NCBI RefSeq assembly: GCF_032854445.1 | Contig: NC_088305.1 | Location: forward strand, 9,429,606-9,493,605 | Length of the DNA: 64,000 bases | From: Liolophura sinensis | Lineage: Eukaryota > Mollusca > Polyplacophora > Chitonida > Chitonidae | Reading direction: 5' to 3' | Shown here: positions 1-10,839 of the stretch, piece after piece | Position numbering within the stretch: position 1 is the stretch's first letter | Layout: each line of letters begins with the position of its first letter | Notes under the pieces: generated by a model | Told to the model about the DNA's origin: nothing | Seen by the model: the letters and a program-made list of their open reading frames with translations, nothing else | Databases searched by the model: none | Translations under genes and position numbers: made by a program

Positions 1-225
1 AACCTCAAGTGGGGTGAAAAGTGACCGTGCCAAATAATTTTCAGTTCTATCCAAAACAGACAAAATTCTGATATATTTTAACTAGGTACAAACTAACAGT
101 GCAGAAATGTATAGTGCAGCAACAACTTGTGTGGAAGTATTACCCAATCAGCGCTCGTTCACTCTTTAGTTCGGCGGCAAATCTTGGACACAGTTGCGTA
201 AACTGCGCATGTGTAACGTAAAGGC
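1..225 (+). repeat. D1 family, partial copy 0 at window edge
   Basis: The first 225 bases match parts of both long D1 copies. Positions 38-83 are close to 14,998-15,043 in copy 2. Positions about 85-225 track 11,410-11,570 in copy 1 and end in the shared motif GCGCATGTGTAACGTA. Copy 2 lacks the middle of this stretch, so copies 0 and 1 show that copy 2 suffered a deletion of roughly 100 bp. Similarity stops after about 225. The left end lies outside the window. No coding function is evident. Confidence 0.75.
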
Positions 226-1595
226 GTTTCTGTTAGTGGGATACACTGATTTTGCACTTCAGCAAAACATTTACGGGCCGTTGATAATACACTGTTTACA
301 CAGACGCTTTTATACCCTTTGTTTTTTCTAACCCCCGCAGGCTTGGTGAAACTGTTACGTCGTTAAGACATACTTTATTACCACAGACTACAGCTCTAAC
401 TAAGCGTATTTTTATCCTTTATACTAAATCGTTGCTTCCCGTTCTATCAAGAGATGTACGTCTACTGTCTATAGCTTGGCAAATGATTCCATGAGGTGCG
501 GAGATTGCACTTTTCCGTATCATCATGTTAAAATCCAGCCAACTGGCTGGTTGTACAGAGCATGAGTGATGCGATATACTATGCCAAAGAGACCTGGCAG
601 TTCCCAGGTTTTTATACAGATGCCAGAATAGTGAATATGACTGGTAGATAGAGATGTAATAGGATATGATATCGTAGCCAGTCGGAGGAGGGACGGCACA
701 CGTCTTACTACCACAACTTGTCAGACGTATCATTATTTATACGCCTAATCTCCTTAGCACATTGAAGAAAACAAATACACCTGAACATAAATAAATGCCG
801 CGTCACCAATTGTTTAGTCTACCCAGTATCTCCTAATTTCGTCTCGGTATCCTTACTGTAGCTTTAAACTACTATAACAGATTCGAATGACACATCAGGT
901 CTCATTAATTGCTCTAGATAAATGCAGCAGTAATACTGAGAGCAAGGATATCCGGTATATGGAGTGATAAGGCGGAAGCTACATCTTCGGTCTCCCGCCG
1001 TGCTTTTTTTCCAGCCCTGGCGGAATATAGCGGTCTTTAACGTTTCCTTCGCTTTACGTCTCTACCGTTAGCCGTCACAGACTGCGTTAAATTCCCATGA
1101 ATCTGAATGGAAATCCGGAACGGATATCTCTCGTAACAATACAGTTTGCTCCATTTAAAAATTCATCTTGTTCACTCTCCTAATTGCTTAGTCATCAAAG
1201 GATAACGAGCTCCCGAATTCAGACTGTTCTATCATTCGGCACAAAGGTAAGTGTCTTCTCTTTTATCAGTCTAGTCTGCTCACATCTCGTGCACTACATC
1301 CCAATTAGCGTACTGTGCAAAGAGTTGACTTCACAGCTATAGCTGTATTCTCGAACGGGAAATTTAAGTCAACACGTCGGTATGTTTGCCAATTAAAATG
1401 AAGTAAAAAAGCTTTATTTTATTGCCATTTACAGGCAGTTTAATTACTAGTGTCTGTATTTATCAATATATTTGACGTAATGGTGTATACGTCAGATCTA
1501 TCGGATTTTTTGGTCACATGTGTACGTGACCACAAAAAATGTGAGCACCCAATTATGTAAAGATAATAAAAGATGAAAATATTATAAATCTACCA
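226..1595. other. Unassigned sequence, no gene seen
   Basis: No supported gene or known repeat. A short imperfect inverted repeat lies at 1,506-1,539: GGTCAC pairs with GTGACC, flanked by T and A runs. The open frames at 419-733 on the minus strand are short and unremarkable. Confidence 0.6.
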
Positions 1596-1930
1596 CATGC
1601 ACGATATTCTGATTAAATCTAAATGGACATTGAAATTTAATAAAAGCACGTTGGTGTAAAGTCGAGCAGAATTCAACAATGTCGAAATTATTTAGTCGAA
1701 TTGTACAAATAGTATGAACTCAATGGTTGTCTTCTTTGTTTTTGATTCTGCCATGTAGAATGTGCAATATTCTCAGTAAATCCACATGGATATTAAATTT
1801 CCACGAAGATATTTTAGTGCGAAGACGTGACTTGCAGAGTTCAACAAAGTTGAAATTTTGAGAACTGCGAAACGAATTTAGCCGAATGGTACAAATTGTT
1901 TAAAATACAGCTTGCCGTCTTTTTTGGGCG
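1596..1930 (+). repeat. Diverged tandem duplication, ~165 bp period
   Basis: Positions 1,596-1,750 and 1,756-1,930 are related. Each runs through a GCA(C/A)(G/T)ATATTCT-like start, then an (A/C)ATGGA(C/T)ATT motif, then GA(A/G)TTCAACAA(T/A)GT(C/T)GAAATT, then a GTACAAAT motif. The copies differ by many substitutions and small indels, so the event is old. No coding frame is kept between them. Confidence 0.65.
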
Positions 1931-2709
1931 ATTCACTAGTCTTTGATGAGTTATTGATACATATCACAACTTATTAATGTTTTTTCGTCACGCATGCTCA
2001 CTTTGGAGTGACATGCTGGGCTTGATGCCCAGAAAGGTACCTCAAAGCTTTATTCCAGCATTACTCATATAAGAGAAGAGCGGTGTAGCTTGAAGTCCCA
2101 CCATGCGTCCTAACATTGTTGTCAGACCTATCTGAATTGTTTTGGGAATTTCTGGGAAAGACTTCCATATTTTTTAAACTGTATTGAATGCAACATTTAA
2201 CTTTGTCCCTTATTGCTGTTTTCACAAACTGTGATTAGGTTTCTAAGCACATATTTTTTATGTTTCTTTTCTGTCATGAGATTAGTTTTTGTGAAGCCTT
2301 GTTGTGATTTGAAGGTCAGAAAAATACTCCACAAAGGCAATATTAAATAACACAACCAGAAAATGAAAAACGAAAAAGAAGATAAAGAGATTGCTCTGTT
2401 AAATGCATACGATTTTCAATTTTATGCCCGCTTTTATCCAGCGCAGCATTGGTCTGTCGTCTGTTATAATGATGGTCTATTGCCTTAGCGAGATGACTTT
2501 GCAATAGTTATATAGTTGTAACAGTTATCTCTGGCTAAGCTAAAATAAACTGCGTGTGGATGTCATCTAAAGGTTTGTACACTTGTAATGCCTTCTCAGT
2601 CATTGTTTGTGAAGAATTGGCGGTTAAATAATGGTAATAAAATCAGTCATCTTAATATTTTAAGGTGGGTTTAATATTTTAGTTTTGACCACATCATTTA
2701 ATACTTTAA
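1931..2709. other. Unassigned sequence, no gene seen
   Basis: AT-rich sequence with no open frame of note, no recognisable repeat, and no tRNA or small-RNA signature. Confidence 0.6.
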
Positions 2710-2878
2710 GCTGGGTTCCTCTCCGAGCGTACGTGAAAAGGTCTTTCAGCAACCTACGGATGGTCGTGGGTTTCCCCCGGGCTCTACCCGGTTTCCACCC
2801 ACGATAATGCTGGCGGCCGTCGTATAAGTGAAATATTCTTGAGTACGGCGTAAAACACCAATCAAATAATTAAATAAT
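2710..2878 (+). mobile_element. SINE-A, 5'-truncated copy
   Basis: It lacks the tRNA-like head and begins in the body (GCTGGGTTCCTCTCC). It runs through the GC-rich body (TGGTCGTGGGTTTCCCCCGG) to the 3' core (TATAAGTGAAATATTC) and ends in an AAATAATTAAATAA tail. Sequence is close to the intact copy at 15,241, so it is fairly young. I did not find a clear target-site duplication. Confidence 0.9.
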
Positions 2879-4902
2879 ACCTTAAATCGCTAAAATGGAA
2901 TGATTTTTTCTAATATTAACAACATCGCTCCATACGTAGTTTACAGAAAAGAATATGATGACCCAAACTTTGGTGCATACTAATCAAATTGTACATGAAT
3001 TGTACATGGGGCTTAACCCTACTCCGGCAGAATTGCCGCCACACTGTTGCAAGATAAATGTGGTGATGTGGTACACACTTGCTTCATTCTTCGTGAAAAG
3101 TTTTGAGTTGTCCGCTAATTCTAAACAAACCCGAGGCGCAGTGTGGGTGTTGCGATGAAACATGACCCCGATCCACTGTGTATCACGTCACTTGACTTCT
3201 ACTTAAGCATGGCTTTTAAGACTGCCCTGCAGGGATGGATGCACACGATATAATTATGTATCATTCGCTCGGCCTTGAATCACGCGCCTATTTTGCCCAC
3301 CCAGTCATGCACCGTTATAGCCTAACGGGTAGTGTAAAGCCACATGTATTCCTCATTAAGAATCTACACCTGTCATAACCATAGCATCTTCATCCTCTTT
3401 TAAGCTCCTTAGCAAACGACCCAGATCGCCATAAACAAGCGCCCCCAGTCAGCATCGCGACGGCCTATTAACGCTGTGTTCGCAGCGTGGGTTAGATTCA
3501 TCGCTAAATCCCCGGATTCATTTCTACCGGTGACCTGAGGCCTCGACCATCCCGTGTAGACAGTAAGACGGTCTCTAACAGAGAGGCCGTGTTCGCGTGC
3601 TTGATATCAAATCTCTAAAAGACGCCAGAAAAGACGGCTGTAAAAATAGAGATTACCGAGAATTACAACCCGCCTTTATTAATGGAGGCAGTTAAATGAT
3701 AATTCACAGAGAGCAGATGTTTGATTTTTAGCTGGGACGTAATAAACATGGGTTCCTTGTAATAAGACAAACCAGACAAACCGCTTAACTAGCTTGTTAG
3801 GCAATGTTTAATTATAATATGTCGTAATTTGGTCGCTCATGTCAGTTATATTTTGTCTTCGATCAAACAACGCTTACGTTGATATCCACTCCTGAAGAAA
3901 GTATATGTCAAATTGAGCGTGACGTCTCTGATTAGGAAGATGATCTTGGGTTTCCACCCAATCTCACGTGTTTACAAATTTGATAAAGAAAATGGTAAAT
4001 TAAAACACTCAACATTAACGACGGCTGAATGGATAAATGCTCAAGAGATGCTGACGCCCAGGAAAAAAAAGAGAGTGACCTGTTTCAAAACTTGACTTGC
4101 GAGACTCGTAAATGTTTCCATAACAGTTTAATAAATGAGTTTTATACATAGCTATTTGGTTTTCTTTCATCTTGACGAGAAAATGATATACATCCAAGGA
4201 TTCAAACACGACATCTGGACAAAACTCATTTACTTCAGGAAAGGATTTGGGAGATCAGTCTAATACAGACATATATCTTTAATCAAGGGGCGCTAGGATC
4301 TTCCAACCTTTACATGTATGTAATACGTCAAAGCCCAAAGCACTGGTGGAGACATTTGTCAGCAGTAAATTACCCCCTGTGAACGCGGAGTAATATACGT
4401 CTCGGACTTTGAGCTTTTCCGCTGATATGTTTGGATGTGAGCATTTATGAATCGAGTATGGACGAAATGAGAATATAAGAAATGCACCGAATGACGTTAC
4501 AGTGACGGTTTACATGGTGTATGTTTGAAAAATATGCCAATGTACTGAATGAAGGTGAGAACAGATTCAACTCGTACTGTATAACAGCCTTTGTTTAAAT
4601 GCACGTTTAGCTAGCCATATAAATGAACGTACAGCATAATATCAGCTTCAAAACTTTGTTGCACGTATAACTGGGTGTTGAGCGACCTGATTTACATATA
4701 TCATGTCTACGCAGCAAAATGATAGCTGAAGTTAACTTTTTTGTTTCAAACTGTTTCGCTGCCATTTTATTTCGGAAGAATGACAAACCACCATAATCTG
4801 AATATTAATTATATTTTCCGTCTACCTCAATTACACTAATTGATTCATTTTCTTCTTTGATCATTTAATATAACGTCTGTCAGGTTTGTGCGAAACACAC
4901 CA
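2879..4902. other. Unassigned sequence, no gene seen
   Basis: No supported gene. Short frames at 2,955-3,158 (plus) and around 3,913-4,209 (both strands) lack homology that I recognise and lack splice context. A short stretch at 3,938-3,963 faintly resembles part of the SINE-A body but is too short to call. Confidence 0.55.
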
Positions 4903-5132
4903 GGGCCCGGTTGTTCAAAACTTAATAGCAGATTAAACAATAAGTCTAGTATTCAATTTTGTATTTAACCCAAAATTAATTGCAGACCAGTTTACTAAAT
5001 ATGAACTAAATGTACTACTTTTATACACTGACTTCGGACGGCTTCATTGGCTTTTGAATCCGGGTCGAATCTTAAATATAAAATACGAATTAATACCAGT
5101 AATAGCTAATACACTTTCGAACAACCGGGCCC
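4903..5132. mobile_element. MITE-like element with GGGCCC inverted ends
   Basis: About 230 bp bounded by inverted ends. The left end reads GGGCCCGGTTGTTCAAAA. The right end, read on the opposite strand, begins GGGCCCGGTTGTTCGAAA. The interior is AT-rich and non-coding. A diverged relative lies at 45,994-46,237 and shares internal motifs such as TTCAATTTTGTATTTA. This is the structure of a non-autonomous DNA transposon. The superfamily is not clear from the ends, and I see no certain target-site duplication. Confidence 0.8.
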
Positions 5133-5984
5133 TTAGCCAGTTGTAAACCACCCTCCTTGTGCTCCTACCCGATTAACCTTCTGTCTTGAAGTGACGAGCC
5201 AGAATAAAAATGGATTCGAAGCTACAACGAAAGTCCAGCCTTAGATGAGTGGGCTAGCGGAAATAATCTTGAATAAAAAAATTCCAGAAAACATTAACGA
5301 CGTGATTTCTAATTTATCTGTTAAAGATGTGTAAAATGTTAATATATCACTTGAACTGAAGGCGTAATTATTATTAATTTTCATCTCTGCCGTAATCATA
5401 AATATTAAATTCTTATCATTCACAGGCAGTATTTGTAATGGAAAGCTCACATCAGTATGATAACTGGCATTCACATGCAGTCCTTTTGGAATTCATCAAT
5501 GAAATACATCAAAACGGATGATTACAATATTAATACATTATTATCTAATTGCTTTTTGAATCATTATCAAATTGTATTTTTGCACGCAAGAGCCGTATCC
5601 GAAGACAATATTTCCAAGCTATTCATCAAAGTTTTCTGTGCCATAAATCAACATTTAAAAACATATACAAACGACACAATTATTACGGTTTTTATAGCTT
5701 TTTGATCTTTCACTGAATTGTTATCAATTTTACAACTGACCCAAGCTGAAATTCCGATACCACCGATAATTGTTACACGCTAGCTGGCTGTTATCTCTTA
5801 ACATTTCTAGCCAAGGTAATAATAGATTTGCGTGATCGGAGCTTTCTCTTTCGTTCAGAGGTTTCCGTGCAATTAACCGAAAGCTATTGTGTAATCTCGT
5901 TCAAGAACAGTATCTTTTTATATTTTTTGTATCAATCAGCACAGATAAGATAGACTGTGACTTGGAAAAAGCAAGCAACGGTCC
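5133..5984. other. Unassigned sequence, no gene seen
   Basis: AT-rich. The open frames at 5,241-5,474 (minus) and 5,457-5,705 (plus) are low-complexity AT-rich frames with no family resemblance. Confidence 0.55.
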
Positions 5985-6190
5985 TAAAAATCGGCGTTGT
6001 AAGTTCAAGTCCAGCTCATACTGGCTACCTGCCCGGCGGTACATGGGAAGGTCTGCCATCGACCTGCAGATGGTCGTGGGTCTCCTTCGAGCTCTGCCCG
6101 CTTTCTTCCCACCGAAATCCTGACCGCCGTCATATATTTGAAATTCTCCCGAGTAAGGCGTAAAACATCAATGGAATAAATTAATAAATA
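5985..6190 (+). mobile_element. SINE-A, old degraded copy
   Basis: It retains the B-box region (AGTTCAAGTCC near 6,002) and the body with CCTGCAGATGGTCGTGGGT. The 3' core is mutated (TTGAAATTCTCCCGAGTAAG), followed by an AATAAATTAATAAATA tail. The A-box head is not recognisable. Overlapping frames at 5,887-6,286 on both strands are simply readings through this SINE. Confidence 0.85.
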
Positions 6191-7838
6191 TATGCTTGTT
6201 TGTGAATTGTCTACGTATAAAATATTTATATGGGAAACAAACGTCAATGATCTTGTGATGTAAAGTATGCTAGCCTGCAGTGTCATGTGACTGGTGTGAA
6301 TTTAATTGTGCCGTGGAAAAACATGGATGTTTTTCCCAAATATGTCCCAGGCTATGTGAAACATACACCTTAATGCTACAGATGTACAATGTATCTTGTC
6401 ACACATGTATCGATTTTTATTAAATCAACTTGTTACAATCTACTGCGCTCATCCGGATGAGATACATGTATCTGCGACACATAATACTGCGTCTAAATGG
6501 AATTTAGTGCGGAGTATTGAACGTTCAAAATGTAATACCCGATGGAAATTAGGTTCGTTCTGCCAGTTCAACGTTCTTTTGCAAGTATGGAGAGCCACTT
6601 TGCTTTTTACTATTACGAAAAGATTCGAAAAAGAGTGATAAACTACCTTTTCTCTTGTATTTATAGTTTTAGGGCTATTTTTCATAGTTTATTAAATCTG
6701 ATGTCTTTTCTTATTAGGAATTCCTTACACTTGAAATAATTTTATACTTTATGTATGTGGTATTTGAGATATGATTTATCTTTTTCAAGAGGAAAATGTA
6801 ATCATTTTTGTGGGGAATTTCCCTAAAGAATCTTTTTTTTTTTTTTTTTTTTTGGTTTTCATTTTCTGACAAGGGAAAGCCACAGAATATGTACATTAAT
6901 ACTTTCTACATAGTTACAAAATGCCAAGAAAATGTGTTAATCTGATATAATCTTAACAAAAAGTTAAGGTTTTAAGTCATTATGAATAATATAAAAGTCT
7001 TACAATCTAACGCTATGTTTTTGAACTAACAATCTACTTCATAAGCAACGTAATATTTTAAGATGTTGGCCATTGTATTTAAATGCATTAACTTGCATTC
7101 GTCATTTTAGCACTTCTGTCATTTTTTACATGCTTGTGTATGAGCTTTAAGAGTATATAGACCTTATACGCTGTACATAAAGCACATGTATGCAAAGTTA
7201 AACGAGATTTCAAAACGTGTAAGGTATACCGTATAATGTAGGTCTATAGTATACGGTTCTGCTATCTGCCGACTTGGCTTGGCATACAGTAGGATACATC
7301 CCCCGCTTGTCAGATCCAAAATGTGGCTTATAGCTTGTAGAGTAAAAACTACACTTCCAGGTATAAACAGCTGTGTAAGTTTTTTTTTTATCTCTTTGCT
7401 TCCGCCTTCAAACAAATTCCAGGCGTACAAAGATAGCAGGGATTATGTTTCTCTGCAGCTCAAAGTTTTGCTGGGAGATGGAAGGCGATCGAGGTAATAT
7501 CATTATACCAGTGACATTTCAAATACTGGCCTTAAACTGATAAACGCGAAGTGTTGTTGATTACAGGAACTGTTACGATAGGTACATACTCACTGTTACA
7601 CCTGTAACTGATGTATCTCTCGCGGCTTCTCGTGTTTATGTAACCTAGCGAACGTCAAAACACGAGATCATCGTTAGATATGAACCGTTTGTTTGCTCTC
7701 GGGCTATAAGGGCCTGGATACATAACAGTTATGGGAGGCCGCCAGTTTTTACATACAACACAGCATATGCTTTGTGGTACGTGCTGTGGTTTAACATCGT
7801 AAGATGTGTCACCGATGCTGTTTTCAAAAAGATTTCAG
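6191..7838. other. Unassigned sequence with a poly-T run
   Basis: No supported gene. A run of 21 T at 6,833-6,853 accounts for a lysine-rich minus-strand frame. The remaining frames (6,396-6,739; 7,164-7,497) overlap on both strands and show no family signature. Confidence 0.55.
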
Positions 7839-7990
7839 GGCTTGCTAACTTCTTACAGAGGCCGGAGGTCTGCCAGAAACCTGCGGATAGCCGTGAGTTT
7901 CTTACAGGCTCTGTCATATTTTCTCTCACCATAACGCTCATCGTGTCGAAGTGAAAAATTCTTCAGTTTGGCGTGTAACACCAATAAAAT
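7839..7990 (+). mobile_element. SINE-A, highly degraded fragment
   Basis: Recognisable landmarks are GGTCTGCCAGAAACCTGCGG at 7,867, a mutated body, then GTGAAAAATTCTTCAGTTTG and a GCGTGTAACACCAATAAAAT end. Head missing. The frames at 7,729-7,954 read through it. Confidence 0.75.
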
Positions 7991-9411
7991 AAAAACAAAA
8001 TCAAACACGTAAATACATATTTAATACTAAAAAAAAGTTATATTCCTTCATGTATTAGCTGAATCATTCGTACTTAAGACAAACTATCACACCAAACATA
8101 ACAAATAATATGATGTAAGAATGATATGCGATTGATTTTTTTTTCTTGCTTAGGGTAATACTCAAACTGTTTTCACATTTACAATGGCGAAGTCTATCAT
8201 ATCATTTGACAATGCAATCACATTTCAGTATAAATGCAGTGTTTGCGGGAATGGGAATTAAGTTGTCATCAGACTAGAGCGTAATACGAGACTAGTATGA
8301 AATCAAATTGAGGTCAGTCCAAACTCACCCATCAAAGACAAACATATCCCGTTATGTTTAAGCCCTTCATCATGTTCCATAAGACGGATTTGTTCATTGC
8401 TGTGTTTATATAAGCTGGAAAACAAAATCGTCATCTAAAGCTTGGGATTAACGCATATAGCCCCCTCCCCAAAAAACACTAGCTTTAGATTTCAGGAATT
8501 ACCGAATCCGACTCTGATTTGCAATCTGGCCTTCTAGAGGGTAAGTCCTTAGGAATTTGTCTCGTCGACAGGATTTAATTCTACAAAGCGATTATACTGA
8601 CCTATTTTTTTCTTACAGTGTGCGTTGCTTCTCGCTTCATTTGGGGACGATTTTATTCGGTGGAATATTATTTTCAGTTATACACTTGCGATCGATAATA
8701 TGGCAAGAGGTGTAGTAAACGTACCTCTAATTGACCGTTTAATCTAGGCGCCAGAAGAGACATTAGGACACATCAGCCTTCAACCAAAATTGCACGTTCT
8801 GGCTCAGTAAATTCTAAAAGCAACGTTCAACACAAACCACCAAGAACTATGAAAGCATATATAATATCAAATAAAAGCCGGTTCCAGGTAAAGGGGAAAG
8901 GCAGCGGCTTTCAATGATGATGGAAAGACGTAAGGAATGTTATAGGCGAACAAATAAAATCGGTTTCCAAACAGAGTACCATGCTTGTTATCAGATATCG
9001 ATAATAAAGATACACTGTGTGTGTCTCAGTTGCGCTTTGATTGCAACTGCCCATGTGTCCAATTTGCGGTCTGATTAAACACGGCGAATATACGGTGGGC
9101 GATCGATCATCATCAATCGTATTTTGTCACTTATTTTTTTTTTTTTTGATTCATTACGGTTGTACGCAATATTCATGAAATATGAAATTTTGGAAATTAC
9201 TGTCTAACACTTCCACGCGTGACATACCGACTTGCACACCTTCCTGACGGCAATTTTAATGCAAATCTGAATGACCCAACGAATGCCGTCAATCGCTTAT
9301 CACAACGTCCTTGAAACATATGGAATGGGGTAATCTGAAAAGTTCCTGAGTAAGATGGCGGGGTTAAACTCACACATAGTGTGACCTCTGGTCAGGTGTA
9401 GCTGAACATCT
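7991..9411. other. Unassigned sequence, no gene seen
   Basis: AT-rich, with short poly-T runs (near 8,140 and 9,132). No open frame above 60 codons and no repeat that I can match elsewhere in the window. Confidence 0.55.
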
Positions 9412-9766
9412 TCTATCAGTCACCCACTTCGGGAGCGGTAGATCCAGGATCAATCCTGGATCGAGTCACACCTAAGACTTTAAAAGAGGAAGCTGTAACT
9501 TCCTCGCTTGACCTTCAGCAAGAAGGGGATAGTGCAACGACTGATTTACCCGTATCAGTATAATGGCTCGGGCGGGGCCGCTTACTTGCCTTCGGTAAGT
9601 CGTCTCAGTGAAGAAGCACTAGATAAAAGAGTGGTGGAAATCCGTCCTGCAACAAGGAGGCACATTACACGTACATGCACCCTAATGATTCCTTCGTCGT
9701 CATATGACTGAAAAATTGTTGAGTACGACGTTAAACCCTGAGCACTCACTTACTCTATCAGTCACC
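9412..9766 (+). mobile_element. SINE-B, 5'-truncated, with 13-bp TSD
   Basis: The element proper is about 9,425-9,753. It is flanked by perfect direct repeats TCTATCAGTCACC at 9,412-9,424 and 9,754-9,766. It starts inside the anticodon region of the tRNA-Pro-like head (ACTTCGGGAGCGG). It continues with B-box-like GGATCAATCC, the body (CTAAGACTTTAAAAGAGGAA), the 3' core (CATATGACTGAAAAATTGTT), and an ACTCACTTACTC tail. The 67-codon frame at 9,508-9,711 lies wholly inside it and is not a gene. The target-site duplication shows a genuine retrotransposition product that was cut short at its 5' end. Confidence 0.92.
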
Positions 9767-10684
9767 TCCATTTTCCATTCGCGATTCACAAATTTGCGGT
9801 TTAGTCCTGAACATGTTAGCACATAGATGGGGGCTCGTAACACTGCAAGATGTACACCTATTATCAATCGAGGTTAGAGTCTCGTGACCGCCTTTCTACG
9901 ACAAGTACGCCATTATCAGCGGGAAGGATTTGTCACTGAATTGACGTTAAATAATATTCAGGACTGATATCGTTGAAGTATTAGTAATTCGATTTTACAG
10001 ATATTGTCTGGTTAACTTAATGTTGCCAGTATAGCTGCACCTGACAATTTCTAACTGGATATCACCCATTACTGATTGCCACGGTACCCTAATCGAAGGC
10101 TATGGCTTTTCAAGGCTGTATCACTGGCTGAACTGTTATGAAAGGACAGGAAGACGTCTGTAATGAATTGCAGACAAGTCAAGGCTTTCCGCCCAAATAC
10201 CGGATTTAAACTCAGAAATCACCATCTCAAGTTAATCATTCATGAGTAGTAAAATCTCCAAATGCATGGATACGACTAATAAGCTATAAACAGGATAAAC
10301 TTTTAAAAGCTCCTCTACTTAGACAACAGTGTACTTACATGTGACCCTAAAACGTTAAGACTTAACAGCTTTTGGCGCTGATCCGCTTTCGTCATGTGAT
10401 CAACAGTATTAAATGGCGCAAATCTCGCTGTAAATCAGGCGCGCGAAACATTGTCGTAATTACAGGTATTGTGTGTAACATAATACTTTGCGCGTGGACA
10501 AACACCTGTCTTGATTGAACAGCTAATATGACGTAATGAATTCAGAGAACAATCGCTCGGAAGTTGAGTGAAATACCTTTGTCATGAAAATATCTTGGAA
10601 GAATCGTACCAGTAAGAATCGTTATTATATGCCCAGAGAAAAGAACCACATTTAGGTCATCTTAGAGTAAATGTTACAGGTTTT
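9767..10684. other. Unassigned sequence, no gene seen
   Basis: Nothing recognisable between SINE-B and the start of D1 copy 1. Confidence 0.55.
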
Positions 10685-10818
10685 GAAGTCTTCTTTACAA
10701 ATTTACACCATAATCACCTCCTTGATGGTTGTAAATATAGACCAGAACGCTTAAGGTCTCATTCATTGTGAATAAAGACGTCCGAATTCGCCTCAGACCA
10801 CATCGATCTATACCCAGA

Positions 10819-10839
10819 CTGACGGAAATTCTCCGTCAG
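10819..10839. other. Perfect hairpin conserved in both D1 copies
   Basis: CTGACGGA, a 5-base loop AATTC, then TCCGTCAG: an 8-bp perfect stem. The same hairpin is intact at 14,463-14,483 in D1 copy 2 although the flanks have diverged. It is followed by AT-poor sequence rather than a T run, so there is no reason to call it a terminator. Function unknown. Confidence 0.6.

Noticed and set aside
3938-3963. SINE-A body fragment
   Set aside because: Too short; neither core nor tail is present.
8990-9052. Possible duplicate of 24,690-24,745 (CTTTGATTGCAACTGCCCAT-like)
   Set aside because: Only about 20 bases match well; the flanks do not align convincingly.
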